The notes: a model not told the origin generated them from the sequence alone. A stretch of 64,000 bases of DNA from Bacteroidales bacterium (GCA_017448185.1 JAFSLX010000008.1:1-64000); one strand, 5' to 3'. Counted from the stretch's first letter, positions 37,313 through 47,164 are shown. Made by a program: numbers and translations.

Positions 37313-37698
37313 TTCTGGTTTCTTTTTTTCTTTTCGCTGTTGATTAATTGTACAAGTGCGGTTGTTTCAAACACCAGGCACACAAGGTATCCAATGCAAA
37401 AAGCCCACAGGAACGGTTTGCCATTTTGTGGATTGGTGAGCAGATAGATGGCCAAAATCGCTAGGTGAATAAATAAGACTCCAATGGTGCTGGCCATAAA
37501 TGTTTTAACAAATGTACGAGGCGATTTATAAAGGCTTTTCACCACCAGAAAATGTTGCACACCAGTGACAACACCGAAGTAAAGTGCAAGCAACGGCATT
37601 ACCATGATGAAAAACTCGGGTTTTGTCCACAACAATATAAACGAAGCCAAAGCCATCAGCAAAGTCACCAGGATAAGTGAAAAGAAATAACGTCGCAT
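37309..37698 (-). CDS. Four-helix integral membrane protein of unknown function
   Basis: 129 residues with four hydrophobic segments (about 5-25, 30-48, 68-86, 95-115) and a basic tail (SEKKKRNQN). No known family was recognised. The ATG overlaps the pyrI stop (TAATG), so it is the last gene of the pyrB-pyrI transcript. A link to pyrimidine synthesis is suggested only by position. Confidence 0.7.
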   Translation of the reverse strand: MRRYFFSLILVTLLMALASFILLWTKPEFFIMVMPLLALYFGVVTGVQHFLVVKSLYKSPRTFVKTFMASTIGVLFIHLAILAIYLLTNPQNGKPFLWAFCIGYLVCLVFETTALVQLINSEKKKRNQN

Positions 37699-38159
37699 TA
37701 TTCGGTGAATTTCATTGTTTCCATCGTGGTAAATTTCTCACAATAATGGCATCGGAGTTTTAAATTTTCGTGATCCACCACATCAAACTTTGTCGGTACA
37801 GCCTCAGAATTGGTGATGCATTTAGGATTGGCACAGCGAATGAAATTCTCAATGTGGTCGGGCAGTTCGGCCTGAAATTTGTCGACAACCTTGTAGTTCT
37901 CGATATTAATTATAGTGGCAAAGGGAGCAACAAGGGCAATCTTGCTGATTTCTTCTTTGGTGAAATGTTTGTTTTTAATCTTAATGATACCTTTTTTCTC
38001 CAGTTTCTGGCTGTTCAGGTAGTTTCCGATAAGTACTTCGTCCTTGTATTTTTCAAGTCCAAGGATACGGATCACCTGATATACTGATTGAGTGGGAATG
38101 TGGTCGATAACGGTGCCGTTTTCAATGGCAGAAACCACGAGCTCTTTTTTATTTTCCAT
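37698..38159 (-). CDS. pyrI: Aspartate carbamoyltransferase, regulatory subunit
   Basis: 153 residues, the standard length. The N-terminal allosteric domain binds CTP/ATP (VSAIENGTVIDHIP, GLEKYKDEVLIG). The C-terminal zinc domain shows CANPKC and CHYC, giving the four Cys ligands. It assembles with PyrB into the dodecameric enzyme and gives feedback inhibition. It lies 40 bases after pyrB. Confidence 0.97.
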   Translation of the reverse strand: MENKKELVVSAIENGTVIDHIPTQSVYQVIRILGLEKYKDEVLIGNYLNSQKLEKKGIIKIKNKHFTKEEISKIALVAPFATIINIENYKVVDKFQAELPDHIENFIRCANPKCITNSEAVPTKFDVVDHENLKLRCHYCEKFTTMETMKFTE

Positions 38160-38199
38160 GATTTTTATTCTTTAACCATTAAACTTAAACAATTTACCA

Positions 38200-39117
38200 T
38201 TATCTTACACCGAGTATTGCAGCCATAAGGGCTTGACGGACATACACACCGTTTTGGGCCTGCTGGAAATAATAGGCATAAGGGGTTTTGTCCACATCGG
38301 TGGTGATTTCATTCACACGTGGCAGCGGGTGCAGGATGCGCATGTTTTCTTTGCAACCCTTCAACATATCGGCGCTGAGAATGCAGCTGTCCTTCACTCT
38401 TTCGTATTCCATCGGGTCTGGGAAGCGTTCACGTTGCACACGGGTCATATAGATAATGTCAGCTGTTGGAATAATGTCTTTGATTTCTGTGTACTGATAG
38501 TATTTCAGTCCAGCATCTTTGATGCTCATCTTTACGCTCGAAGGCAATTTCAGTTCCACCGGCGAGACCAGATGGAACGTCGCATTGAAGTTGCACATGG
38601 CTTGAACAAGGCTATGTACTGTGCGACCGTATTTCAGGTCACCTACCATTGCGATGTTCAGATTTTCAAGTGTTCCTTGTGTTTTGCGGATTGAGTAAAG
38701 ATCGAGCATGCACTGTGTGGGGTGCTGGTTGGCACCGTCGCCAGCGTTGATTACCGGCACCGAAGCCACTTCACTGGCATAGCGAGACGAGCCTTCTTTC
38801 GGATTGCGCATCACAATCAGGTCGCTGTACGAACTCACCATTACAATTGTGTCGTGCAGACTCTCGCCCTTTTGGACGCTGGTTCCACCAGGATCACTGA
38901 ATCCGATGATTCGGGCTCCAAGTTGGTTGGCGGCACTTTCAAAACTCAAGCGGGTTCGGGTCGATGGCTCGAAAAAGAGGGTAGCCACCACCTTATCGCT
39001 CAAGATTTTCTGTTTCGGATTCTTTTCGAATCCTTCGGCGATATCCAGCACCTCAATATATTCCTCTTTCGAGAAATCGGTGATGGAAATCAGATTGCGT
39101 CCTTTTAAAGTACTCAT
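38200..39117 (-). CDS. pyrB: Aspartate carbamoyltransferase, catalytic subunit
   Basis: 305 residues. It catalyses the first committed step of pyrimidine synthesis, carbamoyl phosphate plus aspartate to carbamoyl aspartate. The carbamoyl-phosphate loop is FFEPSTRTRLSFE; GDGANQHPTQ and LHPLPRVNEI are the other family signatures. pyrI follows, which fits the class B (regulated) enzyme. A TPR lipoprotein gene lies 24 bases upstream. Confidence 0.97.
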   Translation of the reverse strand: MSTLKGRNLISITDFSKEEYIEVLDIAEGFEKNPKQKILSDKVVATLFFEPSTRTRLSFESAANQLGARIIGFSDPGGTSVQKGESLHDTIVMVSSYSDLIVMRNPKEGSSRYASEVASVPVINAGDGANQHPTQCMLDLYSIRKTQGTLENLNIAMVGDLKYGRTVHSLVQAMCNFNATFHLVSPVELKLPSSVKMSIKDAGLKYYQYTEIKDIIPTADIIYMTRVQRERFPDPMEYERVKDSCILSADMLKGCKENMRILHPLPRVNEITTDVDKTPYAYYFQQAQNGVYVRQALMAAILGVR

Positions 39118-39141
39118 AATATATAGTGTATTATTGTTTTA

Positions 39142-40050
39142 TTATTTTCTGTTTTCAATTGCCAATTGTCGGTTGTAAAGAGAGGCTTCGTGTGTCGAAT
39201 CGGCCGCCAGTGCTTTGTCGAAGTATTCCACTGCACGTTCAAAGTCGCCGTAGTGCGTCATCTCAATATAACCCAGGTTATGCCACGCATCGGCACTCTG
39301 TTCATTGATGCTCAGCAACTGGTGGTAAAGTTCCTCGGCTTTGTCATATTCTTCAATGTCTTGGTAATACATTGCCAATGCATAGATGGCGTTTGTGTTG
39401 GTAGGCTCAATGTGCAAAGCAGTAGTCAAGTATTCCACTGCTAAAGGATTCTGACGCGATGCGTAAAGCACACCAAGTTCTTCAAAGGCAGGTTCATAAT
39501 CGGGGTTGAGATCACACACCTTTCTCAATAGCGTCACTGCACTTGCAGTGTCACCTTTCTCCTTATAAATAAAGCCTTTCATAAAAAGTGCTGTACGGTC
39601 ATTCGGTTTCTTCTCGGTCACTTTGCTCAAGTATTGCAAGCTGCGATCATAGTCGCGACTGTAATAGGTAATCTCGCCCATCTTTAGCAGTACCTCTTCG
39701 TCTTCAGGGGCAATTTTTTCAGCTTCGCTCAAAGTTTTATAACTATTCTCAACATCACCGTTAGCAAAATAGGCATCCGCTTGAATCAAACGGAATTCGA
39801 TATTGTCGGGCTCAATATTCACCGCACGGTTAATGTCATAGGCAGCCTCCTTCGGCCGACCCAGCGCAATCAGCACTTTCGCCCTTTCGGCAAGTAATTC
39901 GGCATCGTTGGGATTCTTTTCAATCTTGATGTCAAGCATTTCGAGTTTCTCGCTGTCACTCATGTCGTCACTTGTGCGTTTCTCATGGCATGCGACAAGA
40001 ATTGCAGTGGCTAGAAACAGGAGGATTATATGGTTGAGTATATTTTTCAT
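39142..40050 (-). CDS. TPR-repeat lipoprotein
   Basis: 302 residues. The lipobox is LVAC (Cys21). Most of the rest is tetratricopeptide repeats (ELLAERAKVLIALGRPKEAAY; DEEVLLKMGEITYYSRDYDRSL; AWHNLGYIEMTHYGDFERAVEYF), about seven in all. Probably anchored in the outer or inner membrane and working as a protein-binding scaffold. A role in gliding/T9SS or cell division is possible in this phylum but not shown. It precedes pyrB on the same strand. Confidence 0.82.
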   Translation of the reverse strand: MKNILNHIILLFLATAILVACHEKRTSDDMSDSEKLEMLDIKIEKNPNDAELLAERAKVLIALGRPKEAAYDINRAVNIEPDNIEFRLIQADAYFANGDVENSYKTLSEAEKIAPEDEEVLLKMGEITYYSRDYDRSLQYLSKVTEKKPNDRTALFMKGFIYKEKGDTASAVTLLRKVCDLNPDYEPAFEELGVLYASRQNPLAVEYLTTALHIEPTNTNAIYALAMYYQDIEEYDKAEELYHQLLSINEQSADAWHNLGYIEMTHYGDFERAVEYFDKALAADSTHEASLYNRQLAIENRK

Positions 40051-40078
40051 TTGTTAAAAATACGAAAAAATGCCTTTT

Positions 40079-40999
40079 TTATTGTAAGAACATATAAATT
40101 AATTTTTCAACATCTGTTAATTTCTGCTCGTGCAGCACTTTCCGAGCATCTATCTCACTAATAGGTAGCGCCCTCCACACCAGGCACCAGTATTCTTTCG
40201 TCTTTCTGATACAGCTTTCTTCCGTTGGCATCACCTCGCCGATCCGTTCCATCAAATGTCCGATGAATTGCTTCCTAAGCTCCAATCTCCTCTCTTCACT
40301 CACCTCCTCCAATGGGAGTGTCGGGTCGTACAGAATTCCTCGGCCAATCATAATGTCCACTACTTCAGGGAACCGCTTCTTTATTTGCCGTGCATCTGCT
40401 GCCGTCTTTATGTCGCCGTTGTATATCACCGGGTGATTGATTTCAGGCAGTACCCGCCCGAAGGTATCGAGGTCGGGTACACCGTTATATTGTTGCCGAC
40501 CCAGCCTCGGGTGGATTGTCACCGATATCAACGGGTAGTCATTCAGGATCGGCACAAGTGCGAAAATTTCCTCCTTGCTGCGCAATCCCAATCGCATCTT
40601 TACACTCAACTTTGCTTTCAGATGAGGAACAACCTTGTCCAGCACTGACCTTACCTCGTCTGGATAGGGGAGTATGCCGCTTCCGCGGTGCTTTCCAGTC
40701 ACTTTCCGCATCGGACACCCCATATTCCAGTTGATTTCGTTGTATCCTAGTTCGTACAGGCGGTTGCCGAGTTCGACAAATTCGGCGGGTTCCTTGCCCA
40801 ATATCTGTGGTATCACCGGTATAGACCCCACATTGTTCTCGGGCAGTACATCTTCAATCTTCTCCCACGCATCGGCAAGGTTGCCATGAGTAAGCGACAG
40901 GAACGGCGACACCGCCAATTGTATTGCCCCAGGAAAGCACTCCTCGTAAGCTTTCCGGAACAACACTTCGGTCAATCCCTGCATCGGTGCCAGAATCAT
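40079..40999 (-). CDS. dus: tRNA-dihydrouridine synthase
   Basis: 306 residues from the ATG at 40999 (MILAPMQGLTE), the usual Dus start; an in-frame ATG at 41038 would overlap the cvpA end. FMN-binding TIM barrel: APMQG, INWNMGCPMRKVTGKHRG (the Cys of GCP is the expected catalytic acid), KMRLGL, and YNGDIKTAADA plus MIGRGILYDP for the phosphate. It reduces U to dihydrouridine in the tRNA D-loop with NADPH. Closest in style to the DusC-like group. Confidence 0.93.
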   Translation of the reverse strand: MILAPMQGLTEVLFRKAYEECFPGAIQLAVSPFLSLTHGNLADAWEKIEDVLPENNVGSIPVIPQILGKEPAEFVELGNRLYELGYNEINWNMGCPMRKVTGKHRGSGILPYPDEVRSVLDKVVPHLKAKLSVKMRLGLRSKEEIFALVPILNDYPLISVTIHPRLGRQQYNGVPDLDTFGRVLPEINHPVIYNGDIKTAADARQIKKRFPEVVDIMIGRGILYDPTLPLEEVSEERRLELRKQFIGHLMERIGEVMPTEESCIRKTKEYWCLVWRALPISEIDARKVLHEQKLTDVEKLIYMFLQ

Positions 41000-41031
41000 A
41001 TTAATGTGGTTAAGTGATTGATTGGTTTTGC

Positions 41032-41559
41032 TTAGCAATCATCGTCCTGCTTGCTGTAGATGTTTTGCCACTCGTCGCGGTGCTGGGCGATGTATTCTTT
41101 CAACGAGGCGGTGAGCCAGTTGCCGGTGTTGAATACGGGGTTGTAGAGCACACTTTTGGCTTTGGTTTCGGGCTTAATAATCACCTCGTGTTTGTCTATC
41201 ATCTGCACAAAATTGATGAGCACGGCCAGCACACAGAGCGCTTTCAGAAGGCCGAAAAATGCACCGCCAATACGATTCACTGTGCCTATATGGGCCATTT
41301 TCATTAGGTTAGCGACAGCTTTGCCAATAAAATAAGCTGCCACCAATCCACCTACAAAGCAGATGAAGAACGCAATCAGTACCGCATTTTCGCCTTCAAG
41401 GCCAAACTGTTCGGTAACCCATTGTGACAAATGGACGGCTGCCCAGATGCCAAGCAGTACGCCGGCCAGTATGGCCACTTCGCCCACGACGCCACGACGC
41501 CATCCGCGCACCATGAGCCATATCATTGGTATTGCCAGAATTATGTCTATCAATGTCAT
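41032..41559 (-). CDS. CvpA-family membrane protein
   Basis: 175 residues from the ATG at 41559 (MTLIDIILAIPM); a longer start at 41592 would fall in the terminator stem. Four hydrophobic segments (about 4-22, 30-49, 62-82, 100-122) match the CvpA family, named for colicin V production but of general unknown function. The C-terminal part is soluble. The gene begins only 12 bases after a T-run terminator, an unusual arrangement. Confidence 0.85.
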   Translation of the reverse strand: MTLIDIILAIPMIWLMVRGWRRGVVGEVAILAGVLLGIWAAVHLSQWVTEQFGLEGENAVLIAFFICFVGGLVAAYFIGKAVANLMKMAHIGTVNRIGGAFFGLLKALCVLAVLINFVQMIDKHEVIIKPETKAKSVLYNPVFNTGNWLTASLKEYIAQHRDEWQNIYSKQDDDC

Positions 41560-41571
41560 AGCAGTATTGTT

Positions 41572-41605
41572 AAAAAAAAAGCGTCCCGTCAATTAGACAG
41601 AACGC
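41572..41605 (-). terminator. Rho-independent terminator / possible attenuator between PAP2 and cvpA
   Basis: The minus-strand RNA forms a 10-bp stem (41605-41596 with 41590-41581) that needs two G-U pairs only possible on this strand, followed by nine U's (41580-41572). It ends the long nrnA-to-PAP2 run. Its T-run is 12 bases from the cvpA ATG, so it could also attenuate cvpA. Confidence 0.8.
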
Positions 41606-41681
41606 CTCAATAACACATTTTTCTTTTCTCTATCCATGTAGATAGAAATAAGCAAGCACATCTTATATAACGGAAGTTTCA

Positions 41682-42326
41682 TCATTTTGTTTCACGATGT
41701 GCAATTTTTTTTTCCATCCAATTCATCAGCAGCCAAACAATCCATCCGGCAAGCATGCCGAACAAGGCTCCGCAGACCATGTCGCCGGGGTAGTGCTTGC
41801 CCAGATAGGGACGGCTGTAGCATGTGGCCAATGCCCACATCAGAAGGCCGACAATCACACCATTCCGAACACCTACACTTCCTTGCTCATCCCGACATGC
41901 CTGTGCTCTCTTTTTCCCATAGCGAAGCCAAATAAAAGTGACTATGGCGAAGGCATTGGCAGCATGCGACGACACAAAGCCGTATTGCCCTCCGCAGTGG
42001 GTTTGGAACATGCGCACATTGTCAAGTGCATGGCATGGGCGCAGGCGGCAGATAGTGTCCTTGAACAGGTGCACCGACCCTTGGTCGGCCAGCAGGAAGC
42101 AGAGTGCGATTCCCGCCAGCGCAATCCACCAGTGCCTTTCTATTTGAATACTGAATGGCGAAATGCGGAAGGTGCGAATGGTCAGGGCGAAGAATGCAAT
42201 GACAATCACCGCTGCCCAGCACCAGTGCTGGCTCAATGACCACATCGTCCAGTCAAGCACTGCGTTGTGGTGGCCATTAATCCAGTAGAATATCTGGGTA
42301 TCGAGGCTGTTCAGGGCTTCAAGCAT
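41682..42326 (-). CDS. PAP2-superfamily membrane phosphatase
   Basis: 214 residues with about six membrane segments. The three phosphatase motifs are [16 protein letters not shown] (in place of PSGH) and [12 protein letters not shown], holding the Arg, His, Arg, His, Asp set. Likely undecaprenyl-pyrophosphate or lipid phosphate phosphatase at the periplasmic face. The N-terminus ([16 protein letters not shown]) is typical of Bacteroidota members. It overlaps the obg end by eight bases. Confidence 0.92.
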   Translation of the reverse strand: MLEALNSLDTQIFYWINGHHNAVLDWTMWSLSQHWCWAAVIVIAFFALTIRTFRISPFSIQIERHWWIALAGIALCFLLADQGSVHLFKDTICRLRPCHALDNVRMFQTHCGGQYGFVSSHAANAFAIVTFIWLRYGKKRAQACRDEQGSVGVRNGVIVGLLMWALATCYSRPYLGKHYPGDMVCGALFGMLAGWIVWLLMNWMEKKIAHRETK

Positions 42327-43314
42327 TCTTCTCCAATTTTGCGTAAATCATGTCTTTCAGCTGCTGAATGTTCTGTCCGCTTACAGCACTGATGAACACA
42401 CAGTCGATACCCTTGGGCAAGTGGCGTTTCAGTTGTTTCTGCATCTCCTCGTCCATCATGTCGCATTTGGTCACGGCCAGTATACGGTCCTTGTCCAGCA
42501 GCTCGGGATTGTATTTCTTCAGCTCGTCAAGCAACACATGGTATTCCTTTGCAATCTCAAGTTGTTCGCAACTGACCATAAAGAGCAGTATCGAATTGCG
42601 TTCAATATGACGCAGAAAACGCAAACCGAGACCTTTGCCTTCGCTGGCGCCTTCAATAATGCCTGGTATGTCGGCAATGCAGAACGAGCGGTCGTCGCGA
42701 TATTTGACAATGCCGAGGTTGGGGACGAGGGTAGTGAAGGGGTAGTTGGCTATTTCCGGTTTGGCGGCACTCACCACGCTGAGCAGAGTCGATTTGCCCG
42801 CGTTGGGGAAGCCGACCAATCCTACGTCGGCCAGCACTTTGAGCTCGATGATGACCCAGCGCTCTACGGCCGGTTCGCCGGGCTGTGCATAGCGTGGTGT
42901 CTGATTGGTGGCGCTTTTGAAATGATCGTTACCCAAGCCGCCTCGTCCACCTTTGGCAATGATGAGCTCCTGACCTTCTTCGGTCACCTCTCCCAGCACC
43001 TCACCGGTTTCGGCATCGCGGCATACGCAGCCCAGCGGCACCTCAAGAATCTGGTCCTTGCCGGTGCGGCCAGTGCAGAGATTCTCTCCTCCGTGCTCAC
43101 CGTCCTCGGCAAAGACATGCTTGGTGTATTTCAGGTGCAGCAAGGTCCACCGCTGAGTGGTGCCGCGCAGGATTACATGTCCTCCACGGCCGCCGTCGCC
43201 GCCGTCGGGACCGGCTTTGGCATTATATTTCACTCGGAGAAGGTGTGCGCTTCCTGCGCCGCCCTTCCCCGAGCGAACCAATATCTTGACGTAGTCTACA
43301 AAGTTTGATGTCAT
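42319..43314 (-). CDS. obg: Obg-family GTPase (CgtA)
   Basis: 331 residues from the ATG at 43314 ([11 protein letters not shown]), one base after the adk stop; a frame extension to 43401 overlaps adk and is rejected. The Gly-rich OBG domain ([14 protein letters not shown]) is followed by the G domain with [19 protein letters not shown] and TKCD. Obg acts in 50S ribosome assembly and the stringent response. There is no long C-terminal extension. Confidence 0.96.
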   Translation of the reverse strand: MTSNFVDYVKILVRSGKGGAGSAHLLRVKYNAKAGPDGGDGGRGGHVILRGTTQRWTLLHLKYTKHVFAEDGEHGGENLCTGRTGKDQILEVPLGCVCRDAETGEVLGEVTEEGQELIIAKGGRGGLGNDHFKSATNQTPRYAQPGEPAVERWVIIELKVLADVGLVGFPNAGKSTLLSVVSAAKPEIANYPFTTLVPNLGIVKYRDDRSFCIADIPGIIEGASEGKGLGLRFLRHIERNSILLFMVSCEQLEIAKEYHVLLDELKKYNPELLDKDRILAVTKCDMMDEEMQKQLKRHLPKGIDCVFISAVSGQNIQQLKDMIYAKLEKNA

Positions 43315-43315
43315 A

Positions 43316-43873
43316 TCAACCGATGGCTTCGCGGATGCGCTTGGCGATGTCTTCGATGGTACCGAGGCCGTCGACCACCTTCTGCTTGCCCTGCTTGGCA
43401 TAGTAGTCGGCCACAGGCTTGGTCTTGTTGTTGTACTCCTGCAGGCGGTTGTTGATGGTGGCCTCGTTGTCGTCGGCGCGGCCCTGTATTTTGGCGCGCT
43501 CCAGCAGACGGCGCATCAACTCGTCTTTCGGCACTTCGAGCTGGACCATGCAGGTCAGGCTGCGGCCGTATTTGGCCAGCAACTGGTCAAGCACCTCGGC
43601 CTGTGCTACGGTGCGGGGGAAGCCGTCGAAGAGCATGCCCTTGGTGTCGTTGGCGATGGCTTTGTCCATCATCTCGACCACAATTTCGTCGCTCACCAGC
43701 TGGCCGGCATCCATGATGCTCTTGATGCGGAGACCAAGCTCGGTCTGGTCGGCAATCTCCTTGCGGAGCAGGTCGCCGGTCGACACATGGGTCAAGCCAT
43801 AATGTTCGACAATATAGTCGCTCTGGGTGCCTTTACCGGCACCCGGAGCTCCAAAAATCACGATATTCTTCAT
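43316..43873 (-). CDS. adk: Adenylate kinase (short form)
   Basis: 185 residues. It interconverts ATP + AMP and 2 ADP. P-loop [10 protein letters not shown] at residues 8-17, AMP site [15 protein letters not shown] and RADDNEATI. It lacks the long zinc LID, as is normal for this group. It overlaps the FKBP gene by four bases and obg follows directly. A second paralogue lies at 55672-56313. Confidence 0.96.
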   Translation of the reverse strand: MKNIVIFGAPGAGKGTQSDYIVEHYGLTHVSTGDLLRKEIADQTELGLRIKSIMDAGQLVSDEIVVEMMDKAIANDTKGMLFDGFPRTVAQAEVLDQLLAKYGRSLTCMVQLEVPKDELMRRLLERAKIQGRADDNEATINNRLQEYNNKTKPVADYYAKQGKQKVVDGLGTIEDIAKRIREAIG

Positions 43874-44745
43874 TTCACGCTAACAATTTCGAGGTCGAAA
43901 ACGAGGGGAGAGTAGGGGGGGATTACACGACCGTTGCCACGGGAGCCATAGGCCAAAGCCGACGGGATGACAAGCTGAAGCTGGCTGCCCTCTGGCTGCC
44001 CTTTGACACCTTCTTCCCAACCGGGGATAAGGCTCATCTGGCCGACGGTATAGGTCAAGGGTTCCTTGCCCTCGCTCGAATCGAACACGGTGCCATCGAG
44101 CAGACGACCGGTGTAGTTGATGGCCACCTGTTTGCCAGCGGCAACCTTGGCGCCATTGCCTTTTTTCTTCACAACCACATAGAGGCCGTTAGCAGTGGGC
44201 TTCACGGTGATGTTGTTGTCCTTGACGTACTTTTCAATCTCGGCGGGCTCGTTCTGCTGACGCTCCTGCATCTCGGTCATGAAGTTATTCTGCTCCTCTT
44301 CAATCTCTTCCTTGGTCACAATGTCGTGGAGAGTGATTTCGTAGAAGACCTTCATGCCGTTGCCCTGCACATAGGTTGGGGGCATCTGGTTGGGCTGCAG
44401 GTATTTGGCCAGGGTATCGGCCTCGATGGCAAAGATGGCTTTGTCGCCGATGTGCATCATCAGCAGACCTTCGTACAGGTCACCGTCAAAGGTGCGTTTG
44501 GCCTGCAGGATACGGTCGGGATGACCGACATTGCTGAAGGTTTCGAGCGAGTCGAATCGGACAACCATCTCGCCGACGATGACATCGCCGTCCTGCACTT
44601 GCTGTGCCGACTTGTCTTGTTTCTCGAATTTGTAGTACAGACCGTGGTCAGTGGTTTTAAAACCGGCCATTTCGCCGCGGTTGCAAGCAACGAACATCAG
44701 TGTTCCAGCCACAATCATAGTGGCAACTTTTAAACTTTTTTTCAT
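43870..44745 (-). CDS. FKBP-type peptidyl-prolyl isomerase lipoprotein
   Basis: 291 residues from the ATG at 44745, giving a lipoprotein signal (TLMFVAC, Cys21). There seem to be two FKBP-like halves: an N-terminal one (about 40-145) that is degenerate and a C-terminal catalytic one (KVAAGKQVAINYTGRLLDGTVFDSS, IPGWEEGV, IPSALAYGSRG). A periplasmic foldase/chaperone role is likely. It sits between a second FKBP lipoprotein and adk; ATGA overlap with adk. Confidence 0.9.
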   Translation of the reverse strand: MKKSLKVATMIVAGTLMFVACNRGEMAGFKTTDHGLYYKFEKQDKSAQQVQDGDVIVGEMVVRFDSLETFSNVGHPDRILQAKRTFDGDLYEGLLMMHIGDKAIFAIEADTLAKYLQPNQMPPTYVQGNGMKVFYEITLHDIVTKEEIEEEQNNFMTEMQERQQNEPAEIEKYVKDNNITVKPTANGLYVVVKKKGNGAKVAAGKQVAINYTGRLLDGTVFDSSEGKEPLTYTVGQMSLIPGWEEGVKGQPEGSQLQLVIPSALAYGSRGNGRVIPPYSPLVFDLEIVSVK

Positions 44746-44773
44746 GTTGTTAATGTACATTAATTTATTGATT

Positions 44774-45277
44774 TTATTCTACTTTCAAATCGTATACCAG
44801 TATCATGCGTGATTTCACACGGTCGCCGTCGCCCACCACTCCGTAGCCTTGTTCCGACGGCAGGATGATCTTGGCGGTCGAACCGTGGTGCAGGGTGAGC
44901 AGCGCTGCGTCGAGACCCCGGGTGGGCTGTAGCCGTCCGGCCACCACCGTCTCGGTCTCGTTGCTATAAATCACCGTGCCGTTGATGGCTTCCAAGCGGT
45001 AGGTTATCGTGACGGTGTCTTCATATTCGACCGACACTCCCGACCCTTGCGAGGTCTCCATCACACGTGCTCCGCCGCTCAGCTTCCGCATCTCCCATCC
45101 GCGTCTGGCAATATAGGCATCAATCTGTGTCTCTTCGCTTTGGGCTATGTATCGGTTGGCGTTCAACAGGTTTTCTTTCAGTGTATCGCCCTTGTCGGGT
45201 TCGAAGTCGATTACCGGCACATTATTGCAGGAGGCAAACAGCATTATTGCCATCGATATGAGTGATATCCGTTTCAT
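44774..45277 (-). CDS. FKBP-type isomerase lipoprotein, GldI-like
   Basis: 167 residues. The lipobox is LFASC (Cys17). The C-terminal FKBP domain (EYEDTVTITYRLEAINGTVIYS, LPSEQGYGVVGDGD) keeps some active-site residues. Small single-domain FKBP lipoproteins next to a second one occur in the gliding/T9SS gene set of Bacteroidota (GldI), so a role in T9SS protein folding is possible. ATGA overlap with the NrnA-like gene. Confidence 0.82.
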   Translation of the reverse strand: MKRISLISMAIMLFASCNNVPVIDFEPDKGDTLKENLLNANRYIAQSEETQIDAYIARRGWEMRKLSGGARVMETSQGSGVSVEYEDTVTITYRLEAINGTVIYSNETETVVAGRLQPTRGLDAALLTLHHGSTAKIILPSEQGYGVVGDGDRVKSRMILVYDLKVE

Positions 45278-46305
45278 AGAGCAAGCCTCCTTTTCACAGT
45301 TTCGACGGTTTCGTCAAGGGTGAGCAGGCTGGTGGCACCAGCGGCACGCACATGTCCGCCGCCGCCGAACAGTTCACCGGCCAGCCGGTTGACATCATAG
45401 CGTGTCTTCGAGCGCAAGCTCAGTCGCACCTTGCCGTCTTCTTCTCTAATCAGTATGCCGCAGTCGGTGTCGTGCAGGCGCATCACCTCGTTAATGAGGC
45501 CGGTCAACTCGTGGCTTTCCACACAGTAGCTCTCCATATCACTCTTTCTCAGCACCATCAGTGCTACCTGTTGCTCGGGATAAATGGTCAGTCGCTGGCT
45601 GATGGCATAGCCGAAAAACTGCAGCCGCTGGGGGGTGAAGACGTTCTTGATTTCGCGGTTTATGGCCATGGGGTCGATGCCGTAATGCAACAGCTCGGCA
45701 GCGGCCGTATAGACTCCCGGCAGGGTGTTGCTGTAGCTGAAGGTGCCCGTGTCGGTGCAAATGCCGGTGTAGAGGCTGATGGCCGAGTCGAGGTCAAATG
45801 CCTCGGGACCGAACACCTCACGCATCGACCAGTAAATCAATTCACAGGTGCTCGAAATCTCGGGGTCGGAGACCACAATGTCGAACGCTTCGCGGTCGGG
45901 CCCCTCGTGGTGGTCGAACAACAGTTTGCGGGCTTTGCTCTGGGCGAAGGCTTCGGCCAGCCGTCCGGTACGGTCCAGGTTGTTCAAGTCCACAGCCACC
46001 ACTGTGTCAGCCTCTTCGATAGCCTTCAGGCAGGCCTCGTAGTCGCTCTGTCCACTGAGGATGGCCCCGGTGTTGGGCAGCCACCGCAGGTCGTCAGGGC
46101 AGCCGTCGGGCAGCATCGGTGTCAGATGGGACGAGGTCATTTTTCTGAGCACAGCATACATACCGGTGACCGAACCCACGGCGTCGCCGTCGGCATTGGT
46201 GTGAGCCACCAACACCGTCCGCCTTGCCTCAGCAAAGGCTGTTCGCACAGCCTCAACCGGCAATTCGCACCCCAATTCGATAGTATGCCTACTTTCAATT
46301 TGCAT
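45274..46305 (-). CDS. DHH-family phosphoesterase, NrnA-like
   Basis: 343 residues from the ATG at 46305 (MQIESRHTIE); a longer start at 46353 is ruled out because it falls on the -7 motif. The DHH domain has HTNADGDAVGS and LLFDHHEGP; the DHHA1 domain has GGGGHVRAAGA. NrnA-type enzymes degrade nanoRNA and can dephosphorylate pAp. First gene of the unit running to the PAP2 gene. Confidence 0.93.
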   Translation of the reverse strand: MQIESRHTIELGCELPVEAVRTAFAEARRTVLVAHTNADGDAVGSVTGMYAVLRKMTSSHLTPMLPDGCPDDLRWLPNTGAILSGQSDYEACLKAIEEADTVVAVDLNNLDRTGRLAEAFAQSKARKLLFDHHEGPDREAFDIVVSDPEISSTCELIYWSMREVFGPEAFDLDSAISLYTGICTDTGTFSYSNTLPGVYTAAAELLHYGIDPMAINREIKNVFTPQRLQFFGYAISQRLTIYPEQQVALMVLRKSDMESYCVESHELTGLINEVMRLHDTDCGILIREEDGKVRLSLRSKTRYDVNRLAGELFGGGGHVRAAGATSLLTLDETVETVKRRLAL

Positions 46306-46350
46306 GTTCCTCAATCTGTTACAGACGTGTGAGCCCGACAAAAACGAATG

Positions 46351-46358
46351 CAAATATA
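46351..46358 (-). promoter_or_regulatory. Bacteroidota -7 element (TATATTTG) for nrnA-obg unit
   Basis: TATATTTG on the minus strand, 45 bases upstream of the chosen NrnA start and about 118 bases from palindrome E. No clear -33 box. Confidence 0.5.
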
Positions 46359-46475
46359 CAACTTTTCCCTCATATCTCTACCATGTGTTTTTAAACAAGT
46401 ATCATTATAAAGTTAAAAATACTTAAATAACCAAAAGACGTATCATGACGACAATAGAGCTTGTTGTACTGTTGA

Positions 46476-46541
46476 TGTTCAGCAGTTGTTCTGTCGTTGT
46501 TCAGTCAAACACTGAACAACGACTGAACAACAACAGAACAA
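46476..46541. repeat. GTTGTTC-type intergenic palindrome, copy E
   Basis: Left arm about 46476-46505, spacer caaac (46506-46510), right arm 46511-46541. The inner 10 bp pair perfectly. The left second unit GTTGTTCTGTC matches the third right unit (AACAGAACAAC) better than the second, as if one 11-bp unit had been added on the right. It lies in the 386-base divergent gap 46306-46691 between nrnA and ppiB; nothing else was seen there apart from the -7 motif. Confidence 0.92.
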
Positions 46542-46691
46542 CGGGCAGTCAACGGACGGTGAGGCTGTTTTTGTAGTATTGTAAATCAGAAGATTGGTCT
46601 AAATTAACAAAAAAAAAATTAACATTTGACACAATATAATGCAATTTTTCGTGTTATGATGATACAAAATTGTCAAAGAAAGGCGATAACC

Positions 46692-47147
46692 ATGAGAGGA
46701 GAAATCAAGACAGCGAAAGGCACGATGCATGTGACTTTCTATGATAAAGAGGTTCCCGGAACAGTGGCCAATTTTGTGAAACTGGCCAAGGAGGGATTTT
46801 ACAACGGACTTCGTTTTCACCGAGTTATACCCAATTTCGTTATCCAAGGCGGCTGCCCTTACAGCCGCAACTGGGGCGACCCGCGCACCGGCACCGGCGG
46901 CCCGGGATGGACTATCAAGTGCGAGACGAAGGCTGAGAAACAGTACCACGACCGCGGTGTGCTGAGCATGGCCCATGCAGGCAAGGATACGGGCGGCAGC
47001 CAGTTCTTTGTATGCCACAACCGTGAGAATACACAGCACCTCGACGGTGTGCACACCTGCTTCGGCCGTGTGGACGAGCAGGACTGGCCCGTGATTGACG
47101 CTATACGTCCGGGCGACTTGATTGAAAGCGTTACAATAGTTGATTGA
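46692..47147 (+). CDS. Cyclophilin-type peptidyl-prolyl isomerase
   Basis: 151 residues from the ATG at 46692 ([10 protein letters not shown]), the usual start for the short bacterial cyclophilins; an upstream ATG at 46626 adds an unrelated stretch. Signatures are [31 protein letters not shown] and [12 protein letters not shown]. Cytoplasmic proline isomerase. It lies 17 bases before the response-regulator gene. Confidence 0.93.
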   Translation: MRGEIKTAKGTMHVTFYDKEVPGTVANFVKLAKEGFYNGLRFHRVIPNFVIQGGCPYSRNWGDPRTGTGGPGWTIKCETKAEKQYHDRGVLSMAHAGKDTGGSQFFVCHNRENTQHLDGVHTCFGRVDEQDWPVIDAIRPGDLIESVTIVD

Positions 47148-47164
47148 ATAAAAACTAAAGAGCT

